64,000 nt of DNA from Mytilus trossulus (GCF_036588685.1 NC_086374.1:30124886-30188885), one strand, 5' to 3'. Shown: positions 34,201 through 46,130, counted from the first letter of the stretch. The notes: a model not told the origin generated them from the sequence alone. A program made the numbers and translations.

Positions 34201-35625
34201 CAGATTTTAAATATGAACATCTGTTATGTTGTAGATTTTTTTATATTTGCAATATATTATGATATAATATAATACGCAGAAAAGGTTAAAAAAAAATTAT
34301 GTCTCTAATACTTTTTCTTTTACACAATTGCATTAAAATCAAGTTGGATAAATAAAAAATCTTTACATTCATGCATCTTAATTTACTTTTGAACCTGCAT
34401 GTGATATTTTATGTGAATCTGTGTGATAATATTTGTATTGTGTCTATTTCTTCTTGGTTTGTCATTGACAGATTTTGAGAAGAGACGATAGTAAACTGTG
34501 GATTGCCTATGAAAATATAGCATCAAAGGCTGAAGCTGTCAGGCAGGCCAGTGGTGAGGAAGAGGTCAAACTTGAGGAACCCCCAAAGGAGGTGAAGGAA
34601 GGGGAACCAATACCTTTAGCTCCTCCTAACAAATGGGTGATGAAAATTGTTGAGGAAATTTTGAACACATTCAATAATAATTTCACACTTGATGAGCTTA
34701 TATTTGGTCCTGGTATGTATACTTTGTTTTTAATTACATGCATAAAGTTATTTAATTCTTTATTTTATATATCTACAAGTGAAGGTTCCAACAATTCGTA
34801 AGAAATGACAAAAAAAAGGACAATAATTACTTTTGGTAATAAGATATCTATTAACCAAAAAACTTTTATAAAACTCTCTCTTTTAGACAACTATAATGCT
34901 CATGGCAATATACTTAGCAGGAAATAATATATTTCAGTTAGACTGTGTGAGATGTAACACCTCAAAGTGAGATAATGAGGTGGCAAACATATTACAAGTT
35001 TCTCAGAAAATATACACCATAACAGTTCACTTAAAAAAACCAAAAGAACATACTTCTCAACCCTTTTTGTTGTAGGATTATCATGATTAAGGTATTTGTA
35101 GTTTGATGACATTGTGAAGCTTTTATTTTTTTGGTAGGGAGGGATATACATTGAATGTTACATACTTCACTATACAAGATGATTAATGTGTTGTTTATGA
35201 TTGCAGGTATGCCGGTTCCTGAAAAGAAAGCAGTCACAGACCTAGCTAAACTTCTGGACTTGAAAGTGAGCACTCGTCAGAGAGATGGTCAAGGATATAT
35301 TGTCATTCATAAAAGCAGGACACCACAAGAAATGGTCAAATGTTTGTCACAACAACAAGGCACAAGTGGTAGATATTCTTTAATTCCTGCAGCAAACCTT
35401 CCAAAGCACTCAGATATAGAAGAGGAAATTCGTAGAACTACTCCAAATGCCACCGTCGCTAATCCTAAGCCGATCATTCAGACAAAGAAACGTGTGTCTC
35501 ATATTAAAGGTCAACAAGCCCAGAGTATAATGATGAGATTAGCTGGTGTGGCGGAAGCTTCTATGGAAACATTGCAATTTAAACAAGAACCATCATTTGA
35601 TCAGCCAAAGATTAATTGGCTCTAA
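28209..35625 (+). CDS. NKRF-like RNA-binding protein: RGG-rich N-terminus, multiple dsRBM-like domains, R3H-like C-terminus
   Basis: Seven exons, all with AG/GT borders and matching phases: 28209-29059 (first ATG 28231), 29693-29955, 30383-30582, 31531-32577, 33833-33956, 34472-34712, 35207-35625 (TAA). The product is about 1040 aa. The N-terminus is acidic and Gly/Tyr-rich (MDEDDMMGGGQWRKRPF), with two RGG tracts (about residues 140-170 and 214-276, including three GDRGRGG repeats). Regions near 324-425, 466-560, 582-680 and 735-820 look like double-stranded-RNA-binding modules. The last (FVILEHDD, ILNYSATLNG, IGEAYGPSKGTVRNLAAADA) aligns by eye with NKRF dsRBM (NNSASFNKM, AEGYGTKKTSKHAAADEA). 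The C-terminal 865-960 resembles the NKRF R3H domain. No G-patch is seen, unlike vertebrate NKRF. The role is presumably nuclear RNA binding or rRNA processing, by analogy only. The frame is open upstream of the first ATG, so more N-terminal exons may exist. Confidence 0.85.
29060..29692 (+). other. NKRF-like intron 1 with in-frame stop and inserted MITE
   Basis: Donor GTAACG, acceptor TTTATAG. If the intron is retained the frame reads on for six residues and stops at 29077-29079, giving a short RGG-only protein. A family E MITE occupies 29089-29301. Confidence 0.7.
29089..29301. mobile_element. MITE family E copy
   Basis: Ends 'TACTGTTAATTCAGAAATTA' and 'ATAATTTCTGAATTTACAGT' with TA at the borders. 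About 213 bp, including 'ACTCGCATTTTGAAATATTT' and 'AATAAATGCACGCAA'. Confidence 0.75.
29980..30135 (+). repeat. Family A repeat fragment
   Basis: 'ATAGAAAGATGTGGTATGAG', 'TGCCAAGGAGACAACTCTCC', 'AAGTAAACCATTATAGGTCA', 'AACAAGCTATAAAGGGCCCC'. It begins about 25 bp after the exon 2 donor of the NKRF-like gene. Its antisense strand yields a spurious reading frame. Confidence 0.72.
30728..30968 (+). repeat. Family D repeat
   Basis: 'TTTTTATGCCCCATTTATGT', '(CCGT)n-like TCCATCCGTCCGTCCG', 'CCAATCAACTTGAAACTTAG', 'GTGGGGCATCCGTGTTC', 'GGGACACATTCTTGTTT'. It lies in intron 3 of the NKRF-like gene. Confidence 0.72.
32873..33706 (+). repeat. Family C repeat (GTCGAGCCTTCGAC type)
   Basis: The head 'TTTTGTCGAGCCTTCGACTT' forms a hairpin with 'TTGTCGAAAAAGCGAGAC'. 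The body has four diverged ~190-bp repeats with 'TTCACTCTGTGGTTAAAGTT', 'CCAAACTTAGACAGAAGC' and 'TTTTACTTATAAATGGAC'. The tail reads 'GGTTCCGCGGAACCC', itself a palindrome. It occupies intron 4 of the NKRF-like gene. Confidence 0.7.
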
Positions 35626-36480
35626 TCAGATTTTAGTTTGTCTTTTTATTTCATTTCAAAAACAATATGGATTTCATTGACAAGTGTAATTGAACAGTTT
35701 GTTTTTATTCATACCAATGTCAACTGTTACAAAATCAGCTGTCAATTATCATTCACAGTGGATAACTTATAAAATTTAAGGCCACTTGACTTTTGGGATA
35801 TTTTTAATAAATCTCAAGTTTTAGGTACATGTATATTGCTTTTATAATTCACAGAAAATACTTCTGTTTATGTTTAAGTTTTGTTTTTTGTTTTTTTTAC
35901 AACTAGGAGATTTCTTTCAGACTAAAGACTAAATAAGTACTTATATCTGATTTGAAGCAACATTCCATTTCTGATGCTATTTTGTTACATAATTTGTCTT
36001 ACTCAGATATTTCTAATAACTTATACGTAGCATACATAAAAACTAAAAAGTAGTTATTCCCAATTGCTATTATAGGAATATGGTAAAAGAAGGAAAAATG
36101 ATTTGTAAGCTTACTGTTAAGGCCCTATAACCTGATAGTAGATTTTCCTTGTTACAACTGTAAAAACTGCTTTATTTTTGTAAAATAATTAATCTATTTC
36201 TATATTAATATTCATTCTTAAATAGAGGTAATATTTTCCCCCTTCAAAACACTTCCTGACTACTTTTGAATAATGTATGTATAAGGGTAGACTCATTTTA
36301 TAGTGTAAAGAACGGAAAACATACATGCATTTGCAGTTTTTCATTTGTTTTTTTTATATTTTGTTTTTTTACATAATTGGTTTAAACTTTGACCAACATA
36401 TTATCATGTATCATGTCATATCATTTAAAGGAATAGAAATGTATGAATCACATTAATGAAATAAAACTACTTATCTGTAG
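35626..36480 (+). other. NKRF-like 3' untranslated region with two polyadenylation signals
   Basis: AATAAA occurs at 35806-35811 and at 36460-36465, so a short and a long 3' end are possible. Otherwise AT-rich with no recognised element. Confidence 0.55.
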
Positions 36481-38727
36481 ACTTCACTATTATATGTCTT
36501 ACATAGTTTGAATAGTTTTCTTCTCGACTCTGAGGAAACCACAAAAGCAAGTAAAGTGTGCTGTTTCTGGTGTTGGTCACCCCATTGGTTAAGGTTTGTA
36601 ACTTTGTAGTTATATCGGTTAAAGAGAAACCACAAATGGCACGTCAATGATATTTGGTATTTACTTGTTGTTGCATCTCATTTCAATGAAGGTTATTTTA
36701 TCATGGTCAATTGACAAAAATTGTAGCTTAATGATATTTTATATGCTGTTGTATAAAGTGTTGAAAACTCTTGTTTTCAAGAAGGTTATTTCAACCCACT
36801 CAATCATTATCCATTGACTTGGAAATTTTTATATAGTTTACATGTGAAAATATATGAGTTATAGAAAGGAGTAGGTTCAGTAAGACCCCTTTTTGGTCCC
36901 AAATTATAGCAGTTTTACAAATTGTTAAAATGTAAGCTTTTAGTTATTTAATAGAAAGTAGAATGCTTCTGCTACATAAATATGGGCTGTTTTTGACAAT
37001 GAAATGCACATATATCGGGTACTAGCATCATTAAGGTAACACGATACCGAATGGCATATCTCCCGATTTCCAAACTTTTTTACATATGCATTCTTTGCTC
37101 CGAGTTACATCAAAATATGTAATAAAAAATGGGGGTCACCATTTTTGTTTTCTTGGTATTTTCATTGGAAAACGTCGATTGGGGCAACAGATATTCTTAG
37201 GTATATAGGGGAAATGCCTGTTTTTCGGCTAACCTTTTTAGATTTTCCAATGGATGGCTATGTTCTTATATACGGAGAACAACAAAAAACTAACATAATT
37301 TTCAGAATTACAAACTGAATTCATACATGTATAGAAAATCATATGTCACCATCCTTGTTTTTGAGATAAATGGCTTCAAAATTGATTGATACACTTAGAA
37401 TTTGACCGAAAACGTGTGACGTTATTGAATACAGAGATATGAGAAATGGAAAACACAAAATGTGTCGGATCTGAAGGGTGTTTATTTTATTTTCGGTCCC
37501 CTGTCAGGTTTCCGTAAATTTCCTAGTGATATGAGATTCTACTGATATAATTTATTTCGTCCTGCACATAGAAATTTCACTAACATGAATGTAACATTAA
37601 CCTCGTCTGGGTTTTTTTTCACTTAACGAGCATTATACCTTCATATTTTTGTAAAATTCGAGTGAAAATAACATGAAATATTTTACATGTGATTCATTTG
37701 AATTACTGAGTTTTAAACCCAATCCTGGTGTCATTGCTTCATCCATGCAGAAAAATAGAACTTTAAAAAAATTCATTTAACAGTAATATTATTGCTCCGT
37801 TTTTGATGGTTGTTTAACGTTCAGTGGCAAATAGTTCATGCATGTAAATAAAATAACAAAGTTCAAAGAAAAATTCAAAACTTATATTTTTGACTTGCTT
37901 CGTACATTTGTACATTAGTATAGTGTACTTTGCGTGGCGTAAATGTGTGAGTTGCTTGCTCAGCAGGTCGGACAAATATTGCAAACTGTATGCAAAATTT
38001 CACTTTTAGATCAACAGTCTGCCATTTGTGGAAAGTTATTTTATAAAACAAATCTTGAGATCATATATGCATTCTTTATAAGTAAAACAAACTGCGAAAC
38101 ATAAATGCTTAAGCTTGAAATTCCACATGTATGAGATGTTACCCGGAGTCTGTACTCTATGGGCCTTTATAATTTATCAAAATACCTAATCAAGTAACCT
38201 ATCATGAACAAAAAATAAGAAGAAAATCCAGACGATATGCGCACCTTTAAAAAACAGGTACACAATTTAAACCTGAAGCAAAAAGACTATCAAGGTTGGG
38301 GTTGACGGTCAAATTTACATGGGTGAAACAATATGATGTTGCGTGCTCTATAAGTTTCAAGTGGTGATTTTGAATTGTAAGATTGATTGCTGGTAACTTT
38401 ACGTCCAGTGGCAAATATTTTATGCAGCAGCAGCAAACAATAAATAATACATCTCGCACAGCCAAATGGTCGCCTCACTTTGGAAGCATTTTACTGCCGG
38501 TCGGAAGAAGACCAAGTGACCATATTTTTTGTTATCCCTATTTACCCTAGGCCTTGGGGTGTAAATTGTAGGATATAAACAAAATATAAAATCATGTGCA
38601 ATATACATTGTCAGAATTCTAAAAGGTTTTTGCACTTGCCTACGAAAAAAGTAGAAAGCTCGGCGAGTCTCGCTTTCCATTGTGTTTCTTAAGCTCATGG
38701 TAATACATTTTATACTAGTATTACAAT
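36481..38727. other. Intergenic, no gene recognised
   Basis: I see no supported exon or RNA gene. 37034-37320 (starting 'AAGGTAACACGATACCGAAT') is less AT-rich than its surroundings and may be a dispersed repeat, but I found no second copy in the window. Confidence 0.45.
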
Positions 38728-38910
38728 ATACATAGATATAGGAAGATGTGGTGTGAGTGCCAATGAGACAACTCTCCATCCAAATAACAATTTAAAAAGT
38801 AAACCATTATAGGTTAAAGTACGGCCTTCAACATGGGGCCTTGGCGCACACCGAACAACAAGCTATAAAGGGCCCCAAAATTACTAGTGTAAAACCATTC
38901 AAACGGGATA
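38728..38910 (+). repeat. Family A repeat
   Basis: 'ATAGGAAGATGTGGTGTGAG', 'TGCCAATGAGACAACTCTCC', 'CAACATGGGGCCTTGGCGC', 'AACAAGCTATAAAGGGCCCC'. It resembles the 29980 copy closely. Confidence 0.75.
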
Positions 38911-40849
38911 CATGTTCATGATTTTTTTGGAAAAAAAAGTTTGTTACCAGTTTTTGGAGAAAAAAATAATTTGTTTTTGATCCTGAGAAAAAAACGACTT
39001 GTCGCCAAAAAAATACATTGTCTTTCGCCAAAGGCGAAAAAATAAAATGTTTGTTCAGAAAAAAATCCATAGCAAAATCAAATGGTTGCTGCCTATTTAA
39101 AGTATGTGAGCAATATGTCCCTCACGGCCTAAAAAGGCAACTTTGTTAATTCTCTTTCAGTCATGTTGTCTCCGAACTTGTACTTGTACATTATTTCCAC
39201 CTCAAATCACACAAAAAAAACCCACTACCACCAAAAACCCATGCAAGCGTAATTAACACGACAATAAAATCTAAAGGATTTCAAGATCTAGCTATTTCAG
39301 TCTCTTTTTTCCGTTTGAATAATAAGTCAGTCGTTTGATTGTAAATTTGGAGAGAAAAAAATTGTAACGAAACCAGTCTGACTATAGCCAGTCCCGACTA
39401 TCAACTTGCGTTTATAGGCACAAGTGGCAACTTGGGGATGGCTTAAATCAGATTGTAACGGGACCTGCTTTTTTCCGATTTTATTTTTGCCGAATCAAGT
39501 TCCCATGTATTTCTCAGCCTACGTTAACATTTTCAGGCTTCATTCCGATGTTGCTGTCTATCCCGTGTAGACTTGGTCTATAGGATTTCAAATCTAGCAC
39601 TTTATTTTCAAAATATTTCCGAAACTATATCGGATTTACTCTGTACAGAACAATGAATTTCAGAGACTTTTTATACTGGAACATAGAGAAAGATATTCAG
39701 CAAAATAACCAAGTAAACCACTTTCTTAATATTCCATACAAACAAACTATTTTTGTATGAGTTGCAAAGTCTGCCTGTGTTGTGCATTATCGCCTAATTC
39801 TATCCGTATTCTCATCCAGATAAATTTCCTTTTTCCATTTTTGCCCGAGCGGTGATTTTGACTACCATTTTAACACGAATTAATAGATTTACCAACAATT
39901 CCCCATGTTTTTTACTCATCATCCTAAGTTTCTATAGATTAGAATTCTACTTTCAAAACAAAATTTTCATGGGAATACTATACGGCGTTCATCATGAAAA
40001 AGTATTTATTGCAAAAATATACCAAGAATAAAGACATGTGATAAAACTCCATTATATGTAGATAAATCGTTCAGATGCTTAAATTTTAAAGAAACAGAAT
40101 ATTTAAAAGTAAAGTAATACATTTTAAAAGATTAACAATGAGCAATAATAAAAAAAAGTTATTAACATTTTCTTCATCGGTCAGGCCATAAGTCTGGGTA
40201 GAGTCGATGTTGGTAAGGTCAAGTTTTCTAACTCTTTAATTATTATTTTTTAAATGATCCGTTTCTTATATCTCTATATTTTATGTTACCTTAAGTGGTG
40301 CTAAATTACTGAAATTTTCACAATTTTAGCAGTTTAGTTAAATTTTAGACGGTTTCCGTCTTAAATGAAAGGGGCCGCATTCATGTTCATTCATAATATT
40401 GAAATGTAAGTTGTATGTGATGATATTACATAACATATATAAAGGTTGAGGATGAACACAGATGTGGCCACTTTCAATTTTGACAAAACCATCTGAAAAG
40501 TGACATTTTTTGGCATATTTGTTAGATTTTCATAATTAAGCTTGAATCGTAGTGTTTTTAATGACTAAATCAGTAAAAATCTTTCACATAAACTAATTGA
40601 ATCAATTGAAATAGACACTTAAGTGTTTAAAAAATTTCCAGAATCTTTTCGTCAGATGAACCTGAAATTTGAGGCCAAAAATCAGCCTTTACGGGACCTA
40701 CTCCTTTATCTATTTGGTCCTAAAGCTGATCCTTTTTTCATCAAATTCTGTATTGGTTTTCATATACCTACATACTGGTGTATGATAGAGTTTTGTAGAT
40801 CTTGATGCGGTTACTTCAATGGAATTTTTTTCCTCAGAAATCATACAAA
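38911..40849. other. Intergenic, no gene recognised
   Basis: Contains A-rich fragments ('GAAAAAAAAGTTTGTTACC', 'GAGAAAAAAACGACTTG') that yield spurious minus-strand reading frames near 38830-39070. Nothing with family content was seen. Confidence 0.45.
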
Positions 40850-41215
40850 GAATATTAATTAAAAGAATTAGGGACAATAACTTGACAGTAAAACAACCCA
40901 CTAACAATCCCAATTTAAAACAAAACAATTTTGAAAAACTAATCTGACGTGCACCAACAACAACCACTGAAAAAACTGACTTTGGACATGCACTAATGTT
41001 AAACATGTATGTGAGCTCTCAACCCTCCCCTTATCCGATACAGTGGTGTTACAGCACAACAGAAGATCAAGCTGTAAAAAAGAGAAGCAACTGACTTAAC
41101 TCAAAAAATTGTTCCTAGGTAGAAAAAATACCAACTTATAAACAACGGATATAAAAAAGAAGATGTGGTATGATTGCCAATGAGACAACTATCCACAAAG
41201 CCCAAAATGACACAA
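40850..41215 (+). repeat. Family A repeat fragments
   Basis: 'GACTTTGGACATGCACTAAT', 'CTCAACCCTCCCCTTATCC' and a separate head 'AAAAGAAGATGTGGTATGAT' with 'TGCCAATGAGACAACTATCC' at 41160-41200. The order of blocks implies two overlapping or rearranged copies. Confidence 0.65.
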
Positions 41216-41514
41216 CCTTGATATAGTGCACATTGAACTGCTTACCCTTCAAAAGAACTTGAATTCTCCTTATTTTCAAAAGAGTCTGTGTTACTTTAGT
41301 TTGTTTGCTGCATAATGTTTTAGCTTTTTAGTAAACTGCCAATAAGGTCACATAACCATTTGCCATCATTAATCTTTCAACAAAAATTCTCTAAAACAAC
41401 GGGGCTAAAAGTTAAAAAACATTATCCTGAATGTTTCTTTCGGGTATTTAGTTTTAAAATCATCCATGAATTTGATTCAACAAACGTAATCTCTATTGCT
41501 AAAAATATCATTCA

Positions 41515-41930
41515 CTCATCTTCTTCGTGTCTGTCAGCACATAAGGCCTCATCTAGTACACTCCACATTTGCCTGTCTTTTGCCTTCTTAATCTCCTTCC
41601 ATGTTTTCCTAAGGTCTTTCATCTCAGTTTCTACCATTCTACGCCAGGTCTCTATTTGCCTCCCTCTTTTTCGTCTACCATCAGGTGTCCTTCACAAAGC
41701 AATCTTGGTGATATCATAATTTCCTTTTATCAATACATGACCAATCCATTGCCATCTCTATCTGTTTCAATACAACACTGATTGGTTTTGTTGGTTATGG
41801 TATTTGGCCATAATATATGTTTCAGATTTTCCTCAAGCTGATGTTATGGAATGAGGAAAGCCTGTTCATGTCTGATTGGATAATTCCCCAGCATTCTGTC
41901 CCATATAGAAGGACTGATTTAACTAAAAAT
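41515..41930 (-). pseudogene. Decayed non-LTR retrotransposon reverse transcriptase C-terminus
   Basis: The minus strand reads, across stops and frame shifts, a tail typical of non-LTR elements: a 'W-IGHVLIKGN-DITK' segment near 41725, then a basic 'EGHLMVDEKEGGKQRPGVEW', then 'TLGKHG' and 'LRRQKTGKCGVY', with a final 'ALCAD-HEED'-like end near 41520. This is the region after the reverse transcriptase in RTE/CR1-like elements. Several stops show it is inactive. The clade is uncertain. Confidence 0.65.
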
Positions 41931-43086
41931 ATGCCATGTGATTGAAATGCAGTTTTTGTTTTAAAACCAAACTTGTGTGCAAACAAGATGCGGCATCATG
42001 ACAGATCTAAAAAGAAATCCTGCTACAATGCAACATTATCAAGCAACAGTCTAAATAATAAATCCTCCGATTCTTACAATCCAAAACAAATTGGCTTTAA
42101 AACACAGTTTAGCAGTAAATGTTTGGTGAGATAAAGATAGAATGATAATTTCAGTTTGAAGCCTTTTTTATTAGGTCAAGACGAAATTATTCATGATATA
42201 AAACCGCAATTGACAAAACTTGAAAAAAGGCTTTGTATGACCTGATTTGCGAAGTGTAACTTTTAGGGGAAAATCCTGCCTCTTTATTTACGCATACCAA
42301 CAACGCTAGTCTCTATAGTAAAACAACAAGGGTTAAGAGTTCCAGCTTCACAGCGTCATTAGTGGAACCCGAATATTCCCCTTGGCAACTAGTAACAACC
42401 CTGTGAAATATAGAATTTTGATGAATGACAGTGTCCCGTGAAGGTCACTGTGATGGTGACCGTAAAACTCTTAAGGAGATGACCCAAACTTTACAAACGC
42501 GGAGAAACCGTTGTTCAGTTACTTTTTGTAAGCAGAAACCATATTTCAGGAAAATCCAATTATCAGAAATACGAAATGCGCTGAACTATCGTGCGAACAG
42601 CGAAATATATACCGCAAATGTAGGGGTGCTGGATAGTTCCTAGATTTACAAATGAAATAATAAATAAGAAAGTTTAGAAAAATAGAAGAAGAAAAAATGA
42701 TAACTTTAGATGAGCCTACCCTTGACGTTGTTGGGGATGTCAAGTTACAAATCAATACACGAACCAGACATAACTGCATATTTGGGATTTCCTTTATTTA
42801 AAATTCAGTGGGATAGTCGCCAAACTTTGAATTATTCAGTGAGAGAAGACAATGTGTATACAACTGATGGTGATATAACGACTTGCGTGTTCTGAAATTA
42901 CAACGAACATGATTGTATGACTATTGTTTCAAGTTCTTAGATTTTAATTACTTCATTCTGAGACTTCTGTGTTATATGGTAGTTTCATACTCATTACACA
43001 ATAATTTGACATTAATTTATATCAAAATAAGAAAGCCTTCTTTACATGACCTACATCTAGATAACAGGCATAGTTGAAATTACTGA

Positions 43087-43192
43087 ACCATTACCACAGG
43101 CACTTGTCTCAAATTTTTTTTCCCTATATACCTTAATATGTTAAGGTATATATAGGAATTATTTTTTTGAGACAAGTGCCTGTGACCATTAC
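43087..43192. mobile_element. 90-bp hairpin MITE with 8-bp target duplication
   Basis: CACAGGCACTTGTCTCAAA (43095 on) pairs with TTTGAGACAAGTGCCTGTG (ending 43184); the inner block 'TATATACCTTAA' pairs with 'TTAAGGTATATATA'. Exact direct repeats ACCATTAC lie at 43087-43094 and 43185-43192. This is nearly all stem, with a very short loop. Confidence 0.85.
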
Positions 43193-43212
43193 GGGAAGGA
43201 AGGTTTCAGATT

Positions 43213-43298
43213 ACAGGCTCTTGTTTCTGATATTTTTTACCTACATGTATATACCATAGTTACAAATACCTAATTTTTTTTCAGAAACAAGTACCTGT
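43213..43298. mobile_element. Second hairpin element, related ends
   Basis: ACAGGCTCTTGTTTCTGA pairs with TCAGAAACAAGTACCTGT at 16 of 18 positions. It is 20 bp from the previous hairpin and its ends resemble it (ACAGGC.CTTGT), suggesting two related insertions or a degraded larger element. Confidence 0.65.
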
Positions 43299-43539
43299 GG
43301 TTCATACTCTATAATAGTCCTATATCAAAACAGTACGTAAGATTAGTAATCACATTTCGAATTCTGAATTCCATCTCAAACGGTCATCAAAATAGGCAAT
43401 AACTACTAGTATACTATTCAATATGTGTTGTTATTTGGATCTAAATTAATTTAAAAGTATTTACGATAAATTCAATAATTTTATTCTGAAAACGGCAATA
43501 AAATAGTTTCGAAAAGTGGGCCGACCAATACGATATCTA

Positions 43540-43770
43540 GAAGAAAGCATGAAAGGGACTCAAAAGATACCAACGGGACATTTTAACTAATAAGTCGAAA
43601 ATTAATAAACTGACAAAACCATTGTTGAATAAGACAAAACATGATATAGAAACCTAAAGATAGAGCAGTACGAACCCCTCCAAATCTGAGATTATTCTCT
43701 GATGCTAAGGGAGGGTAAGCAGATCCAGCTTCAATCGTGTTGATCATGTTAGTAAAAATCTGGTGATAGA
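43540..43770 (+). repeat. Mussel-type dispersed repeat (GATACCAACGGGACATTT type)
   Basis: 'AAAAGATACCAACGGGACAT', 'AAGTCGAAAATTAATAAACT', 'AGAGCAGTACGAACCCCTCC' and 'GAGGGTAAGCAGATCC' recall a repeat I associate with mussel genomes. Single copy in this window, so the call rests on memory. Confidence 0.45.
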
Positions 43771-43829
43771 ATTCACGAAGGAATTATTTCAACTTCATTA
43801 TTTGAAATAATAGCTTCCTAGCAGCAACC

Positions 43830-44395
43830 ATTTTTGTCGAGCCTGCGACTTTTGTCGCAGAAATCTCGACATAGGAACAGTGGTCCGGCGGCGGCGTTAG
43901 CTAGCTTCTTAAAAACTTTATATCTCAGAAGGTGGAAGACCTGGATGCGTCACACTTTGTATCAGAGTCATATAATACATGTATTATATGTATCTGTGTG
44001 TATATAGATGCCTTATGTTGCGCGAAGTTTCCACGGTCAGTCACATGTCAAATGTCCTTGACATCATTTTCATGGTTTGAAAAATTAATATTTTTTTTGT
44101 AATGTCAAATTCTCTGTTATTATAAGTAATAGGATAACCGCTATATTTGATATGTAAGTACCTTGCAAGGTCCTCATCCCTGTCATACTGTTTTCACTTG
44201 TAAGATGTACATGCATTTCTTTTTTGGTTATATGACCTTGGCCTCAATTTCATGGATCATGTTAAGTTTATGTGATAGTTGTAGTAAAGCTTTATATTTA
44301 GGATTATCAACAATATCAATGATTAGTAAAGAAGGCGAGACATTTCAGCGTGTGCACTCTTGTTCGAGGGAATACAAGCCCTAGAATATCGTTTA
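43830..44395 (+). repeat. Family B repeat, third copy
   Basis: 'TTTTGTCGAGCCTGCGACTT' with 'TTGTCGCAGAAATCTCGAC' (hairpin head), 'GAAGGTGGAAGACCTGGATG', 'CAGTCACATGTCAAATGTCC' and 'ATATTTGATATGTAAGTACC'. Truncated relative to 13414-14098. Confidence 0.7.
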
Positions 44396-44424
44396 AACTG
44401 GTAGATATTTTTTGTAGATATATA

Positions 44425-44625
44425 TATTCGGCCGTTAGTTTTCTCGTTTGACTTGTTTTGCATTGTCATTTCGGGACCTTTTATACCTGACTATGCGGTA
44501 TGGGCTTTGCTCATTGTTGATGACCGTATGGTGACCTATAGTTGTCAATTTCTGGGTTATTTAGTGTCTTGTGGAGAATTGTCTCATTGGCAATCATATT
44601 ATTACCACATCTTCTTTTTTATTTG
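44425..44625 (-). repeat. Family A repeat, reverse orientation
   Basis: 'CGTTAGTTTTCTCGTTTGA', 'TATGCGGTATGGGCTTTGCT' and 'GAATTGTCTCATTGGCAATC' followed by 'ACCACATCTTCTTTTTTAT' are the complements of the blocks at 8970-9150. Confidence 0.78.
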
Positions 44626-45140
44626 TACGAAAGCACTGTTGGAACTTTGCTTTATAAATATCAAAAAGTTCGTTTAAATCATTTCTTTTGACCTTGTTTT
44701 TTTGTTGGTTTCCAACCGACCCTTATTTTCAATTTCTGTATGTAAGTTAGGATATGAGTTAGACTTAACTGTATCTCGTGTATCCTTTATCTCGACATGA
44801 TAGATGCGTCCAATATAGTTACCAAATTATGTGTGTTATTTGGTGAGAGCACACCATCTATATAGAGGAGGGTGAAGTTTAGTGATATTGATAATTTCTT
44901 AAGTTAACTTACTGTACGAAGTCAGCCTGATATGAGTTATGGAATAAGGAACCAAAAGAGGTGCACAGTTGGTTCCTATGGGAAGGCTTGTTTATAAAAA
45001 AAAATAATGTTCCCCAAAAGATTATTTAAAAACATCACTAACACATAAACTTCTTCCCAAATGCAAATAAAAGATACATACATGCAGTACACGCATACAG
45101 GGACATACAATGCAAAACATATATCAATAAGCAAGTATAC

Positions 45141-45168
45141 CAGAGACATATAATTCAACAAGCCTCTG
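45141..45168. mobile_element. Short remnant with CAGAGACATATAAT end
   Basis: CAGAGACATATAATTCAACA then AGCCTCTGG: the left terminus of the 14766 element type, and a damaged right one 15 bases later. Probably an internal deletion or excision remnant. Confidence 0.5.
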
Positions 45169-45828
45169 GTAATACTAAATAAAAATTAAGCAACACAACT
45201 TCTGATTGATAAAAAGTCAAACAAAAAGTTAAACTCGATCTTTTAAGTTCGTGGTTTTGGAGTCAACCATTTATGTACTCAAGTACTACAGCTATGTCGG
45301 TAAAATTTCATATTGCTTCACTGTTCGGAAACTTTAAGGACAGGGTCACTATGTTAAGTAACAATTTTCACAAAAAGATGCCCACAACGCACAAAACATT
45401 GACGAAGTGCTAAATCTAATTGTATAACGATAGATGATAAAGTTACATTTGTTTGCATCAAAAAGAAATTAAAACATAAATTGGGATGGAGCACATTTTT
45501 ATTCGTGACTAACTAATTTTACCATTAACCCTTTTTATAATCTTAATAGACATTTTTAGCAGTATATTTTTAAATAGAACAAAACGACACCACGAACTAC
45601 ATAACAAGCTCTTATCAAATAAAAACTATAAAACAACCAAAATAAATGCGTACCCATACACTGACAATTAGATAAACAAAAGAACATATAGTAACATGTA
45701 AATGTGAAATAAGGAGATGCTATAGTACGATTGTGTATGAGTCAACTAAATGAGGCGGATTAAAGCAACTATAGGCTACTATATTGCCTTCAACAACGAA
45801 CACAACCCATATCTAACATTGAGTCATA

Positions 45829-45960
45829 GGCGGATTCAGGGGCGCACCCTTTTTGCAGTGAACATTTTGTTCACTGAAACATGACTGGAGCGGGCTCCCT
45901 CTGAGGGTAGTCAGTACCCCCCCCCCCCCCTTTTGAAAATTTCTGAAATCGCCATATGAG
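45829..45960 (+). repeat. GGCGGATT MITE-like repeat with a poly-C run
   Basis: 'ATAGGCGGATTCAGGGGCGC' at the left and a run of about 15 C at 45917-45931. Related to 16917-17062. Confidence 0.55.
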
Positions 45961-46130
45961 GCTCCAACATAAACAAAAATGTGAAACAATTGAAAAAAAA
46001 TGGCCTTGTTTAATTTATGACAAAAGCCTGATTCTGCAAAACAGCGGCAGGATTCACATCTGCATGATTAAGTTACCATTCCGGTCATTTATCATTAACT
46101 TGTTTAACGATCTTTAATGGATGCTGCTGT

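Noticed and set aside
37034..37320. Possible exon or RNA gene in a less AT-rich stretch
   Set aside because: No frame with family content and no RNA signature; more likely a repeat, but no second copy is present to prove it.
41360..41719. Plus-strand 119-codon frame
   Set aside because: Antisense of the decayed reverse transcriptase tail; no independent support.
44690..44960. Possible reverse transcriptase or Penelope-like coding remnant
   Set aside because: Translation shows only scattered suggestive words with stops; too weak to call.
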